From assembly GCA_026671195.1 (NCBI GenBank), contig JAPOHD010000020.1, positions 1 through 64,000 of the forward strand: a stretch of 64,000 nt of DNA, read 5' to 3'. This DNA comes from Draconibacterium aestuarii (GTDB lineage Bacteria > Bacteroidota > Bacteroidia > Bacteroidales > Prolixibacteraceae). Position 1 is the stretch's first letter. The number at the start of each line of letters is the position of its first letter. The translations under genes were made by a program, and so were the position numbers. The notes below the pieces were generated by a model. It worked only from the letters and a program-made list of their open reading frames with translations, had not been told where the DNA came from and made no database searches. Shown piece after piece: positions 37,020 to 45,104 of the stretch.

Positions 37020-37053
37020 TGAGGGATAATTCATTAAAATTATTCCTCATTTT
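37020..37053 (+). terminator. Hairpin terminator between double rhodanese and porin genes
   Basis: 12-bp stem, TGAGGGATAATT (37020-37031) with AATTATTCCTCA (37038-37049), one mismatch, followed by a T-run. May attenuate rather than end the operon. Confidence 0.65.
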
Positions 37054-37074
37054 ATTTTCATCCATTTTAAACAT

Positions 37075-38118
37075 ATGACAATGACTTATAAAGTATTATT
37101 TCTCCTTATGATAGGAGTTGTTTTGGGATTGAATGCCCGGGCGCAGGGATGTGCCGAACCTGCATCGGAAGACGGAGTAAATGTTTTTGGTTATTTGCAA
37201 ACACAATACGACTATAATTTTTACGATGAGCCGGAATCAAATTTTGGATTTAACCGGGCACGAATTGGTGTAATGGGAAATATTCCTTACGATTTTAGCT
37301 ACTATGTATTGTTGGAGACCAGCCCGTTTAAAAAGGATGGTCCGAAAGCCTATTTGCTCGATGCATTTATTACATACAGCCGCTTTTCGTTTGCAAAAGT
37401 TAGCGTTGGTTCATTTAAATCGCCGTTTGGCTTAGAGTTAAATACACCATGCCACGCTTTGCATACCATTAATCGTTCAAAAGTAGTAAATGAATTAACA
37501 GACCCAGATCGCGACATGGGTTTAATGCTATTAGGAGGCTCTGATACAACCTTATTCAGGTATGCAATTTCAGCAATGAATGGTACAGGATTATTGGCAA
37601 AAGACATCGATACGTATAAAGACATTATCGGTCGTGTTATAGTTCAACCAACCGATTGGATGCATTTTGGTGGTAGTTTTAAAACAGGAAAATCGGTTAA
37701 TGTTGAAGATCCTTCGTTGGGAAACAACACAACGAAACGTTTTGGTGCAGAATTGGAAATAAATTATGCCAATTTCTTAATTCAGAGCGAATATATTTAT
37801 GGTGAAGACAATGGTTCTTATACCATTGGTGGTGGTTGTGGTGGCGAGCCTGAAGTCGTTCAGGGCAACGTTAAACGTTCGGGAATGTTTGTAATGGCAT
37901 TGTACAATACTCCTTGGAATTTACAACCTCTTATTAAATACGAAAACTATAATGGTGACGTTGACGACGATAGTGTTCTGGATCAAATTACAACATTTGG
38001 TGTGAACTATTTCTTCAACGAGTGGACTCGCTTGCAGGTAAACTATGAATATGCAGCTGAAAAAGCGCATGAGGTTAAAAACGACCGTTTAATGGTTCAA
38101 CTTCAGGTTAGATTTTAA
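37075..38118 (+). CDS. Porin (OprP/OprO-like, Bacteroidota type)
   Basis: 347 residues. Signal peptide ending near 'LNARAQG' (about 24). Barrel strands with aromatic girdles; 'VFGYLQTQYDYNFYDEPESNFGFNRARIGVMGN', cut here as FNRARIGVMGN, is the family start, and 'LQVRF' the C-terminal strand. Resembles phosphate-selective porins O and P, which in Bacteroidota often sit in oxyanion pathways. Here it lies within a sulfur-processing cluster, so it may admit thiosulfate, tetrathionate or polysulfide (inference). The sulfurtransferase gene begins 15 bases after its stop. Confidence 0.78.
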   Translation: MTMTYKVLFLLMIGVVLGLNARAQGCAEPASEDGVNVFGYLQTQYDYNFYDEPESNFGFNRARIGVMGNIPYDFSYYVLLETSPFKKDGPKAYLLDAFITYSRFSFAKVSVGSFKSPFGLELNTPCHALHTINRSKVVNELTDPDRDMGLMLLGGSDTTLFRYAISAMNGTGLLAKDIDTYKDIIGRVIVQPTDWMHFGGSFKTGKSVNVEDPSLGNNTTKRFGAELEINYANFLIQSEYIYGEDNGSYTIGGGCGGEPEVVQGNVKRSGMFVMALYNTPWNLQPLIKYENYNGDVDDDSVLDQITTFGVNYFFNEWTRLQVNYEYAAEKAHEVKNDRLMVQLQVRF

Positions 38119-38133
38119 TTAAAAAATAATACG

Positions 38134-38988
38134 ATGAAACTGAATAGATTATTCCTTTTAGCATTGGTTCTTTTTGTTGCCTCAGCGGTTTCAGCACAGG
38201 ACCTGATTTCAGCAACAGAACTGGCTAAAATTTCTAAAAATGAAGATGTAGTTATTATTTGTGCCACATCGGAGGCCAATTACAAAGTACACATTACTGG
38301 TTCGGCCAATGTACCGCATAGCGATCTTTACAAAGGTACGCCTGCCGAAGCTTATATTAATTCACCTGCCGAAATGGCGAAGGTTCTGGGCGCAAAAGGT
38401 GTTACTACCGATAAAACCATTGTGGTTTACGACGAAGGTTCAGCAAAATATGCAGGCCGTTTATATTGGATTTTGAAATATCTGGGAGCTCCAAACGTAA
38501 AAATGCTTGATGGAAATTTGAAAGGATGGAAAGCCAAACGCAAACCAATTACAGGTTCGCCCACAAACGTTGTCGCTGCTACTTTTACTGCAAAAGCAGA
38601 TGCAGGCCAGTTAGCTACAATGGATGAGGTAAAAAAAGCAGTTGGCAATTCTTCGTATGTTTTGGTTGATGCACGTAAACCCGATGAGTTTGGAGGTACA
38701 GCTGAATCAAAAACACTCACTCGAAAAGGTCATATACCAGGCGCAGTTAACGTAAACCACGAAACTGTATTGGACGATAAAGGTTTATTAAAACCGAATG
38801 ACGCCTTAAAAGCCTTATTCGAAGCAAAAGGTATTACAAAAGATAAGACTGCAATTGTGTATTGCGAAACAAGTGTTCGTGCCGGTGTAGTTTACCTGGC
38901 ATTAAAAGGATTGGGATACCCGAACGTAAAAGTTTACGACGGAGCTTATTTGGAATGGCAGACTACTGCGTCGAACAAAGTAGAATAA
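38134..38988 (+). CDS. Exported tandem-rhodanese sulfurtransferase
   Basis: 284 residues, signal peptide to about residue 20. Two rhodanese domains. The N-terminal one has 'VVYDEGSAKYAGRLYWIL', with no Cys in the loop, so it is structural as in classic TST enzymes. The C-terminal one has 'VLVDARKPDEFGGTAES' and active loop 'VYCETSVRAGVVYLAL' (Cys near 248). Likely thiosulfate or 3-mercaptopyruvate-type sulfurtransferase in the periplasm. A terminator follows at 39005, then the molybdoenzyme gene. Confidence 0.87.
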   Translation: MKLNRLFLLALVLFVASAVSAQDLISATELAKISKNEDVVIICATSEANYKVHITGSANVPHSDLYKGTPAEAYINSPAEMAKVLGAKGVTTDKTIVVYDEGSAKYAGRLYWILKYLGAPNVKMLDGNLKGWKAKRKPITGSPTNVVAATFTAKADAGQLATMDEVKKAVGNSSYVLVDARKPDEFGGTAESKTLTRKGHIPGAVNVNHETVLDDKGLLKPNDALKALFEAKGITKDKTAIVYCETSVRAGVVYLALKGLGYPNVKVYDGAYLEWQTTASNKVE

Positions 38989-39004
38989 GCCTTTCACATG
39001 TCCT

Positions 39005-39036
39005 GAGCGCCCAGGTATTCACCGGGCGCTCTTTTA
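39005..39036 (+). terminator. Hairpin terminator after sulfurtransferase gene
   Basis: GAGCGCCC (39005-39012) pairs with GGGCGCTC (39024-39031), then a T-run. Strong intrinsic terminator, so the molybdoenzyme gene probably has its own promoter. Confidence 0.85.
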
Positions 39037-39097
39037 TTTAAAAGTACATCTTTTAGTGTACAATCTGTATAATTTTTAATCCAACATTGTTTGAAGG

Positions 39098-41320
39098 ATG
39101 AGTAGCAGAAGAGATTTTATTAAAATTACTTCAGTTGGAGGAGCCGGTTTATTTGCTGCCGGAAATGTTGCAGCCAAATATTTCAATCCGGGCAAAAACA
39201 TGAAAGGAACAATTCAACGAACTCCTACTTATTGCGAAGTTTGTTTCTGGAAATGTTCGGGCTGGGCGCACACCAACGAAAATGGAGAATTATGGAAAGT
39301 TGTCGGCAACAAAAAAGATCCGCTTTGTAACGGAAGACTATGTCCGCGCGGATCGGGTGGAATTGGCATGTACAACGATCCCGATCGTTTAAAATCGCCA
39401 ATGATTCGTATTGAAGAACGCGGCAAACAAGTATTTAAAGAAGTTACCTGGCATAAAGCACTGGAATATGTTGCTCAAAAAATGGAAGCCTTAAAAGAGA
39501 AACACGGTGCGGAATCGCTGGCTTTGTTTAATCACGGTTCCGGTGGAAAACATTTTTCAAACCTGGTAAAAGCTTTTGGTTCTACCAACATTGTGGCACC
39601 TTCCTATGCCCAGTGTCGCGGACCGCGAGAAGCCGCCTGGATAGCAACTTTTGGCACTGCCGTAAATGCTCCGGAACCTACCGACATAAAAAACACCAAT
39701 TGTTTGGTACTTATTGGCTCACACATTGGCGAAAACATGCACAACACACAAGTGCAGGAAATGTCGGAAGCCATCGATCGAGGAGCTACAATTATTACAG
39801 TCGATCCCCGTTTGTCTACGGCCGCTACCCATTCAAAACACTGGCTACCCATTAAACCGGCCACCGACATTGCCCTGTTGCTGGCATGGATGCACGTAAT
39901 TATTTACGAAAAACGTTACAACCACGAATACATTGAAAAAAACACTTTTGGTTTTAAAGAACTGAAAGAATATGTTGCCGAATATACTCCTGAATGGGCT
40001 GCTGGAATAACAAATCTTAAAGCCAGTCAAATCCGTGAAACCGCACGCGAAATGGCCTTCCACGCTCCTTCTACAATTGTCCACCCCGGACGGCACGTTA
40101 CCTGGTATGGCGACGATGTGCAGCGTGTTCGTTGTATCGCTATTTTAAATGGCCTGCTCGGAAGCTTTGGTACAAAAGGTGGTTTTTACATGCAAACCAA
40201 AGCCTCGGTTCCTACTTTCTCGCACCCTCCTTATCCACAACCAAAGTGGAGCTGGAAAGATTTTCTCGACGGGAAATTTCCATCAGCCGAGATTAATGTG
40301 TCGAATGCAATGATTGATGCTTCACATCCCGACAATCAATCGGATAAAAAGATTAAAGGCTGGATAGTGGTTGGAACGAACCTCATCAATACAATTCCAA
40401 ATACGCCGCGGACTATTGAAGCCATTCGGAACCAGGATTTAGTTGTAGTGGTTGATACCATGCCAATGGAAATTACCGGCTGGGCCGATGTTATTCTGCC
40501 TGAATGTACCTATCTCGAACGTTACGACGACCTGCGTGTTTCGCCCGAACGTTATGCAACATTAGCCCTGCGAGTACCTGCAGTAAAGCCAAAACATTTG
40601 ACGAAACCCGCATCGTGGATCGTACGTCGCTTAGGACTAAAACTGGGATTACAGGACTATTTTAATTACTCTGACTTTAGCGAAGTTCTCGACTGGCAGC
40701 TAAAACAAATGGGTTCAAGTTTAGCAGAAATGAAGAAAAAAGGAGTTACGGTTGTCGATCGACCGGAATCAAGCCTGTATCTGCCCAAGGATGAACCGGT
40801 TCAGCTTAAAACCAAATCAGGAAAAATTGAATTGTACTCACAACTTTTGGAAGAACAAGGCTTTGATCCGCTGCCAAAATACACTGCCCACCCCGAAGCT
40901 CCTGACGGTTTTTACCGTTTAAATTACGGGCGTGCACCCATGCATACGTTTACTCGAACTGCCAACAATCCAAATCTTTCGGATATAATGAACGAAAACC
41001 GACTTTGGGTAAATCCGCAAGTTGCAGAAAATCACGGGCTAAAAATGAACCAGATGATTTGGCTGGAAAATCAGGACGGAGTTCTTTCTGAATTTCCTAT
41101 TAAAGTACGTGTTACCGAACGAATTGGCCCTGATTGTGTATATATGGTTCATGGTTTTGGACATAACAACAAGCGCCTGAAACGTGCCCATGGGAAAGGG
41201 ATTTCCGATACCAAACTAATTACAAGGGTCGCCATCGATCCGATAATGGGAGGCACCGGAATGCGGGGAAATTTTGTGAAATTTTTAGTTGAAGAACCAA
41301 AAAAGGAGGTTGAATCATGA
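39098..41320 (+). CDS. Tat-exported molybdopterin oxidoreductase, PsrA/PhsA-like
   Basis: 740 residues. Twin-arginine signal 'SSRRDFIKITS'. [4Fe-4S] site Cys46, 49, 53 and 82 (CEVCFWKC ... LCPRG). 'YAQCRGPREAAWIATFG' near 165 has a Cys at the position of the molybdenum ligand in sulfur-type enzymes. Further motifs 'RGATIITVDPRLS', 'WLPIKPATDIALLLAW', 'VDTMPMEITGWADVILP' and C-terminal 'GNxVKFLVEE'-like end. The Cys ligand and the ferredoxin plus NrfD partners point to polysulfide or thiosulfate (or similar) reduction. Exact substrate is unproved. Overlaps the next gene by four bases (ATGA). Confidence 0.88.
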   Translation: MSSRRDFIKITSVGGAGLFAAGNVAAKYFNPGKNMKGTIQRTPTYCEVCFWKCSGWAHTNENGELWKVVGNKKDPLCNGRLCPRGSGGIGMYNDPDRLKSPMIRIEERGKQVFKEVTWHKALEYVAQKMEALKEKHGAESLALFNHGSGGKHFSNLVKAFGSTNIVAPSYAQCRGPREAAWIATFGTAVNAPEPTDIKNTNCLVLIGSHIGENMHNTQVQEMSEAIDRGATIITVDPRLSTAATHSKHWLPIKPATDIALLLAWMHVIIYEKRYNHEYIEKNTFGFKELKEYVAEYTPEWAAGITNLKASQIRETAREMAFHAPSTIVHPGRHVTWYGDDVQRVRCIAILNGLLGSFGTKGGFYMQTKASVPTFSHPPYPQPKWSWKDFLDGKFPSAEINVSNAMIDASHPDNQSDKKIKGWIVVGTNLINTIPNTPRTIEAIRNQDLVVVVDTMPMEITGWADVILPECTYLERYDDLRVSPERYATLALRVPAVKPKHLTKPASWIVRRLGLKLGLQDYFNYSDFSEVLDWQLKQMGSSLAEMKKKGVTVVDRPESSLYLPKDEPVQLKTKSGKIELYSQLLEEQGFDPLPKYTAHPEAPDGFYRLNYGRAPMHTFTRTANNPNLSDIMNENRLWVNPQVAENHGLKMNQMIWLENQDGVLSEFPIKVRVTERIGPDCVYMVHGFGHNNKRLKRAHGKGISDTKLITRVAIDPIMGGTGMRGNFVKFLVEEPKKEVES

Positions 41321-41850
41321 GATACGCAATGGCCGTTGACACAAAAAAGTGTGTAGGTTGCAGCGATTGTGTTGTTGCCTGCCAGGCCGAGAACAAAGTA
41401 CCCATAGGTTTTTGCCGCGATTGGGTTGTAGAAATCGTTACTGGGAAATTTCCCGAAGTGAAAGTGGAATTACGCAGCGAAAGATGTAACCATTGCAAGA
41501 ACTCGCCCTGTGTACGTTGTTGCCCAACCGGTGCCAGTCATTATTCTGATGGTGGTATTGTTATGGTGAATGGCGACGATTGTATTGGATGCGGAGCCTG
41601 TATTCAGTCGTGCCCTTACGATGCGCGTTATTCGCATCCCGAAGGATTTGTTGACAAGTGTACATTTTGCCAACACCGCGTAACACGTGGATATAAACCG
41701 GCCTGTGTTAGTGTTTGCCCTACAAATTGCCTTTATTTTGGCGACCTCGACAATCCAAAATCAGATGTTTCGGTGGCCTTACAAAAACGCAAATACAAAG
41801 TTCTGGCACCCGAAGCAGGTACAAAACCACAGGTCTATTTCCTAATCTAA
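41317..41850 (+). CDS. Four-cluster ferredoxin subunit (PsrB/PhsB-like)
   Basis: 177 residues, no signal. Four [4Fe-4S] motifs: CVGCSDCVVACQ, CNHCKNSPCVRCCP, CIGCGACIQSCP, and CTFCQ...CVSVCPTNC. This is the electron-transfer subunit that links the molybdoenzyme to the membrane anchor. It starts inside the end of the catalytic gene (ATGA overlap), so the subunits are made together. It lacks a Tat signal and would be exported with the catalytic subunit. Confidence 0.92.
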   Translation: MRYAMAVDTKKCVGCSDCVVACQAENKVPIGFCRDWVVEIVTGKFPEVKVELRSERCNHCKNSPCVRCCPTGASHYSDGGIVMVNGDDCIGCGACIQSCPYDARYSHPEGFVDKCTFCQHRVTRGYKPACVSVCPTNCLYFGDLDNPKSDVSVALQKRKYKVLAPEAGTKPQVYFLI

Positions 41851-41973
41851 AAAAGCTACGAATAAGTAAAAACAAAAAAGACAGAAGATTGATTTCTGAC
41901 AGTAATTTCTGAAACCTATAATTTCAAAATTCTTGTCCTGTGTCTTGTGTCTTGAATCTAATTTCTTAATAAG

Positions 41974-42915
41974 ATGAAAGAAGAATTTTTTGTATCAGGA
42001 AGGAATATTCCAAACATCGATCCGAGTTTACATATCTGGCACTGGCAAATACCGGCTTACTTATTTTTGGGTGGGCTTGCTGCCGGAATTCTATTTTTTG
42101 CAGGACTTTATACGGTTCTTGGCAAAGAAAAAGAAATGCCGACTGCCGTGAAATGGAGTACGTTTATAGTTCCTTTTGCATTGGCAATTGGACTCTTCTT
42201 TTTATTTCTCGATCTAAAACACAAAATGTATTTCTGGAAATTATATACTGTGATCCGGCTTGAATCGCCAATGGGTTGGGGCGCATGGACGCTAATGATT
42301 ATTACTCCCCTTTCTCTCATTTGGAGTGCTTCTTACCTAAAAGAACTTATTCCCGGCTGGAACTGGAAATTTGAGATTCTGAATAAATTCGAAGTATTTG
42401 TAATCAAAAACAGAAAATACATTGCCTGGTTATTGATAGTCTATTCTGCAATACTTGGAATTTACACCGGCATATTACTTTCGGCATTTAATGCCCGGCC
42501 ACTTTGGAATACTTCTATTCTGGGACCACTGTTTCTAACTTCGGGGCTATCAACAGGGGCAGTTACCATTATGTGGATGTCGAAAAATCATCTGGAACGA
42601 AAAATGATGAGTAAAATCGATTTGATTTTAATCGGTATCGAACTGTTTTTAATTACGCATTTATTTATGGGATTTTTGGCCAGCACTGAAGTACAAATAG
42701 AATCGGCACAGCTATTTTTAGGAGGTGCATACACTTATCTATTCTGGGGAGGAGTGGTAGGTTTTGGATTAATTGTCCCGTTTCTTTTGGAAGTACTTGA
42801 GTTAAGGGGAGTAAAAATTCCGGCTGCAATACCGGCAATAATGATAATTATTGGAGGCCTTCTTTTTCGTTTTGTAATGGTCGATGCCGGTCAGCTAACA
42901 AGGTATCTCTATTAA
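41974..42915 (+). CDS. NrfD/PsrC-like membrane subunit
   Basis: 313 residues, about eight membrane helices. Starts 'WHWQIPAYLFLGGLAAGILF' near 22-41, the NrfD/PsrC family opening, and has 'FLDLKHKMYFWKLYTVIRLE', then 'MGWGAWTLMI'. It anchors the molybdoenzyme and exchanges electrons with quinone. It lies 123 bases after the ferredoxin gene; that gap holds short repeats (TGTGTCTTGTGTCTTG) and no gene. A strong terminator follows at 42926. Confidence 0.9.
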   Translation: MKEEFFVSGRNIPNIDPSLHIWHWQIPAYLFLGGLAAGILFFAGLYTVLGKEKEMPTAVKWSTFIVPFALAIGLFFLFLDLKHKMYFWKLYTVIRLESPMGWGAWTLMIITPLSLIWSASYLKELIPGWNWKFEILNKFEVFVIKNRKYIAWLLIVYSAILGIYTGILLSAFNARPLWNTSILGPLFLTSGLSTGAVTIMWMSKNHLERKMMSKIDLILIGIELFLITHLFMGFLASTEVQIESAQLFLGGAYTYLFWGGVVGFGLIVPFLLEVLELRGVKIPAAIPAIMIIIGGLLFRFVMVDAGQLTRYLY

Positions 42916-42925
42916 ATTCGTATAT

Positions 42926-42978
42926 AGTACAAAAGAAAACTGCCAACCTTTCCCAGGTTGGCAGTTTTCTTTTGTACT
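42926..42978. terminator. Bidirectional terminator, perfect 24-bp stem
   Basis: Bases 42926-42949 pair perfectly with 42955-42978 around a five-base loop, with A- and T-tracts at the ends. It closes the molybdoenzyme operon on one side and the collagen-like lipoprotein gene on the other. It is unusually long. Confidence 0.9.
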
Positions 42979-42992
42979 ATTCGCTCCTGCAA

Positions 42993-43574
42993 TTATTTTA
43001 TTTCTAAACTGGTATCTATACTGGTATTCAAATCAATTTTGCCCAACGATTTCATCTGTATTTCAGGCGAATTCAAAATTGAATTCAAGTCACTAACATC
43101 TACATTGGCTTTGCTTAAGAAATCGGAAGGCACAACCACCACTCTGAAAGTCTGATTACGCGTATAATCACTCGACAAAGTTGAGAAGTCTACATCTCCG
43201 TCTAAAAACACAGCCATATCTACAATTCGGTCATTGGGAATATCTGCTGTAAAATCGAAGTTGTACACCAGAATAGCGCCTGAATTGAAATAAACGCTCT
43301 GAGGTAATGGACGCCAGTAGTCTAATCCACTTTCGGTTTGCCATAACATATAGGTCAATATTACGTCCGATTCATACGGATCAAAACCATTATCCCGAAA
43401 ATTAAACACTACCTCGTAACCGTTAGCGGCAGTAAAATTGTCTGTAAATTCAAATGTAGTACCAATAATTTCTCCACCTGCAGGGCCTTCCGGTCCCATT
43501 GGCCCCATTGGTCCTTCGCACGAAACTAAAACCGAGGCGGTAATAATAAATAGAATAAATACTAATTTTTTCAT
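42993..43574 (-). CDS. Lipoprotein with short collagen-like segment
   Basis: 193 residues. Lipobox 'SVLVSC' near residue 19, then the Gly-X-Y stretch GPMGPMGPEGPAGG (about 21-34), then a beta-rich domain ('GYEVVFNFRDNGFDPYES', 'SGAILVYNFDFTADIPND') of unknown function. In Bacteroidota, short collagen-like segments at the N-terminus of lipoproteins are a known pattern. It stands alone, convergent with the NrfD gene across a bidirectional terminator. Confidence 0.7.
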   Translation of the reverse strand: MKKLVFILFIITASVLVSCEGPMGPMGPEGPAGGEIIGTTFEFTDNFTAANGYEVVFNFRDNGFDPYESDVILTYMLWQTESGLDYWRPLPQSVYFNSGAILVYNFDFTADIPNDRIVDMAVFLDGDVDFSTLSSDYTRNQTFRVVVVPSDFLSKANVDVSDLNSILNSPEIQMKSLGKIDLNTSIDTSLEIK

Positions 43575-43647
43575 GACTATCGTATTTTTATTAAGTGTAA
43601 CAATTTTTTATGTCCTTTTGTTAATCAACTATAATGCCAAAAAAAAA

Positions 43648-43668
43648 CCTTCGGCGAATAACCGAAGG
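43648..43668. terminator. Hairpin terminator
   Basis: CCTTCGG (43648-43654) with CCGAAGG (43662-43668), A-rich before. On the minus strand it ends transcription of the Gfo/Idh/MocA gene. Confidence 0.7.
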
Positions 43669-43704
43669 CTTTTGATGTATATCTATTTATTTTTTTATGT
43701 CGAT

Positions 43705-45066
43705 TTATTCTCTTTCGAGTGTTCCAGGAACAGGAACTTGTGCATCTTTCATAAAACCAATATCACCCATAATATAAGTTTCTGGTCCGATTTTCATGTC
43801 CGAGTTCATCATTTCATCGAAAGTAACTTCTTTCCCGGTATAAGCAGAAACACGTCCCATAATAGCAGTCATTACCGAATTAGCAGTTTCTTCTGCTTCG
43901 TTAAACGGAATATTCTGGCGGATACAGGTAATTAAATCTTTATGTTCCTGAACATAAGGGCTGGTTTCGTGATCATCGAATGAAAAAAGTTCATTCCCAT
44001 CCAAATCAGTTATTTTAGATGTTCCTCCCTGCGATGTAAACGACTCACCTTTTGTTCCACGGAATACTTCGTATACACCTGTGGTACAGCCGTTAATTTG
44101 TCGACACATACTGTGTATTTTCATACCATCGTCGTAGGTGTAATCCACACTAAAATTATCGTACTGATCGCCGGTTACCCTTCGTTGACGCGAACCAAAA
44201 CCTAATGCTTTTACAGGATGTTTTCCCAAAAACCATGCAGCCACATCAATGTTATGTACATGTTGCTCAACAATATGATCGCCCGAAAGCCAACACCAGT
44301 TTACCCAGTCGCGAATCATCCATTCCATTTCGCTCCAGCCCGGATTATTGTCGCGATGCCATAATTTACCACCGTTCCAATATACATTTCCACCGGTTAT
44401 TTTACCAATTGCGTTTTTCTCAAGTTCTTTATAAATATTAATGTATTTATGCTGATGACGACGTTGCGTTCCGGTAACTACCTTTAAACCTGCAGCATCG
44501 GCCATTTTTGCAGCTGCCAAAACTTGTCGTACACCTGCAGTATCAACAGCAACCGGTTTTTCCATAAACACGTGCTTGCGTGCTTTAACGGCAGCCTCAA
44601 AATGCTCAGGACGAAATTTTGGAGGAGTTGCTAAAATTACAACATCAACACCCGAATCAATTACTTTCTCGAATGCATCGAAACCTACAAAACATTTATC
44701 GGATGGAACATCAACATCATTTTGTTTTTTCAACTTGGCTTGTAAATCATCAACCCTATCCTGAAAAACATCTCCAAGAGCAGTAATTTCAACTGTTGCG
44801 CCACCAGCTTCCAGACAGTTAAACGCAGCACCTGATCCACGGCCACCACAACCAATTACTCCTACCTTTAATACTTTTCCATCCGGCACTGTATCAAGTA
44901 ACGGAGGAAATTGATATTCTCTTGATTTCCAATCATAAATAGCAGAAGATGCCGATCCGCCATCTGACGAGCATGATGATAAAGTTCCGACACCCATAGC
45001 GCCGGCGGCACCAACAGCAGCGGCACCGGCTAAAAATTTTCTTCTAGAAAAATTATTTTCACTCAT
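43705..45066 (-). CDS. Gfo/Idh/MocA oxidoreductase, Tat-type signal
   Basis: 453 residues. N-terminal 'SRRKFLAGAAAVGAAGAMG' is a Tat signal, ending in a lipobox-like 'TLSSC'. The Rossmann domain starts 'KVLKVGVIGCGGRGSGAAF' near 65-83; 'VFMEKPVAVDTAGVRQVL' is the Gfo/Idh/MocA second signature. Exported members occur widely in Bacteroidota. They are often linked to sugar or sulfatase-type pathways, but the substrate here is unknown. It lies 38 bases after the cytochrome-FGE fusion gene, likely one transcript. Confidence 0.86.
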   Translation of the reverse strand: MSENNFSRRKFLAGAAAVGAAGAMGVGTLSSCSSDGGSASSAIYDWKSREYQFPPLLDTVPDGKVLKVGVIGCGGRGSGAAFNCLEAGGATVEITALGDVFQDRVDDLQAKLKKQNDVDVPSDKCFVGFDAFEKVIDSGVDVVILATPPKFRPEHFEAAVKARKHVFMEKPVAVDTAGVRQVLAAAKMADAAGLKVVTGTQRRHQHKYINIYKELEKNAIGKITGGNVYWNGGKLWHRDNNPGWSEMEWMIRDWVNWCWLSGDHIVEQHVHNIDVAAWFLGKHPVKALGFGSRQRRVTGDQYDNFSVDYTYDDGMKIHSMCRQINGCTTGVYEVFRGTKGESFTSQGGTSKITDLDGNELFSFDDHETSPYVQEHKDLITCIRQNIPFNEAEETANSVMTAIMGRVSAYTGKEVTFDEMMNSDMKIGPETYIMGDIGFMKDAQVPVPGTLERE

Positions 45067-45104
45067 GATAAAATGTTTTAGTTGAATTTAGGACTCTAAA
45101 TATA

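Noticed and set aside
39098-41320. Formate dehydrogenase or nitrate reductase catalytic subunit
   Set aside because: The Mo-ligand region reads YAQCRGPREAAW without selenocysteine, and the partners are a four-cluster ferredoxin and NrfD-type anchor, which fits sulfur-type reductases better.
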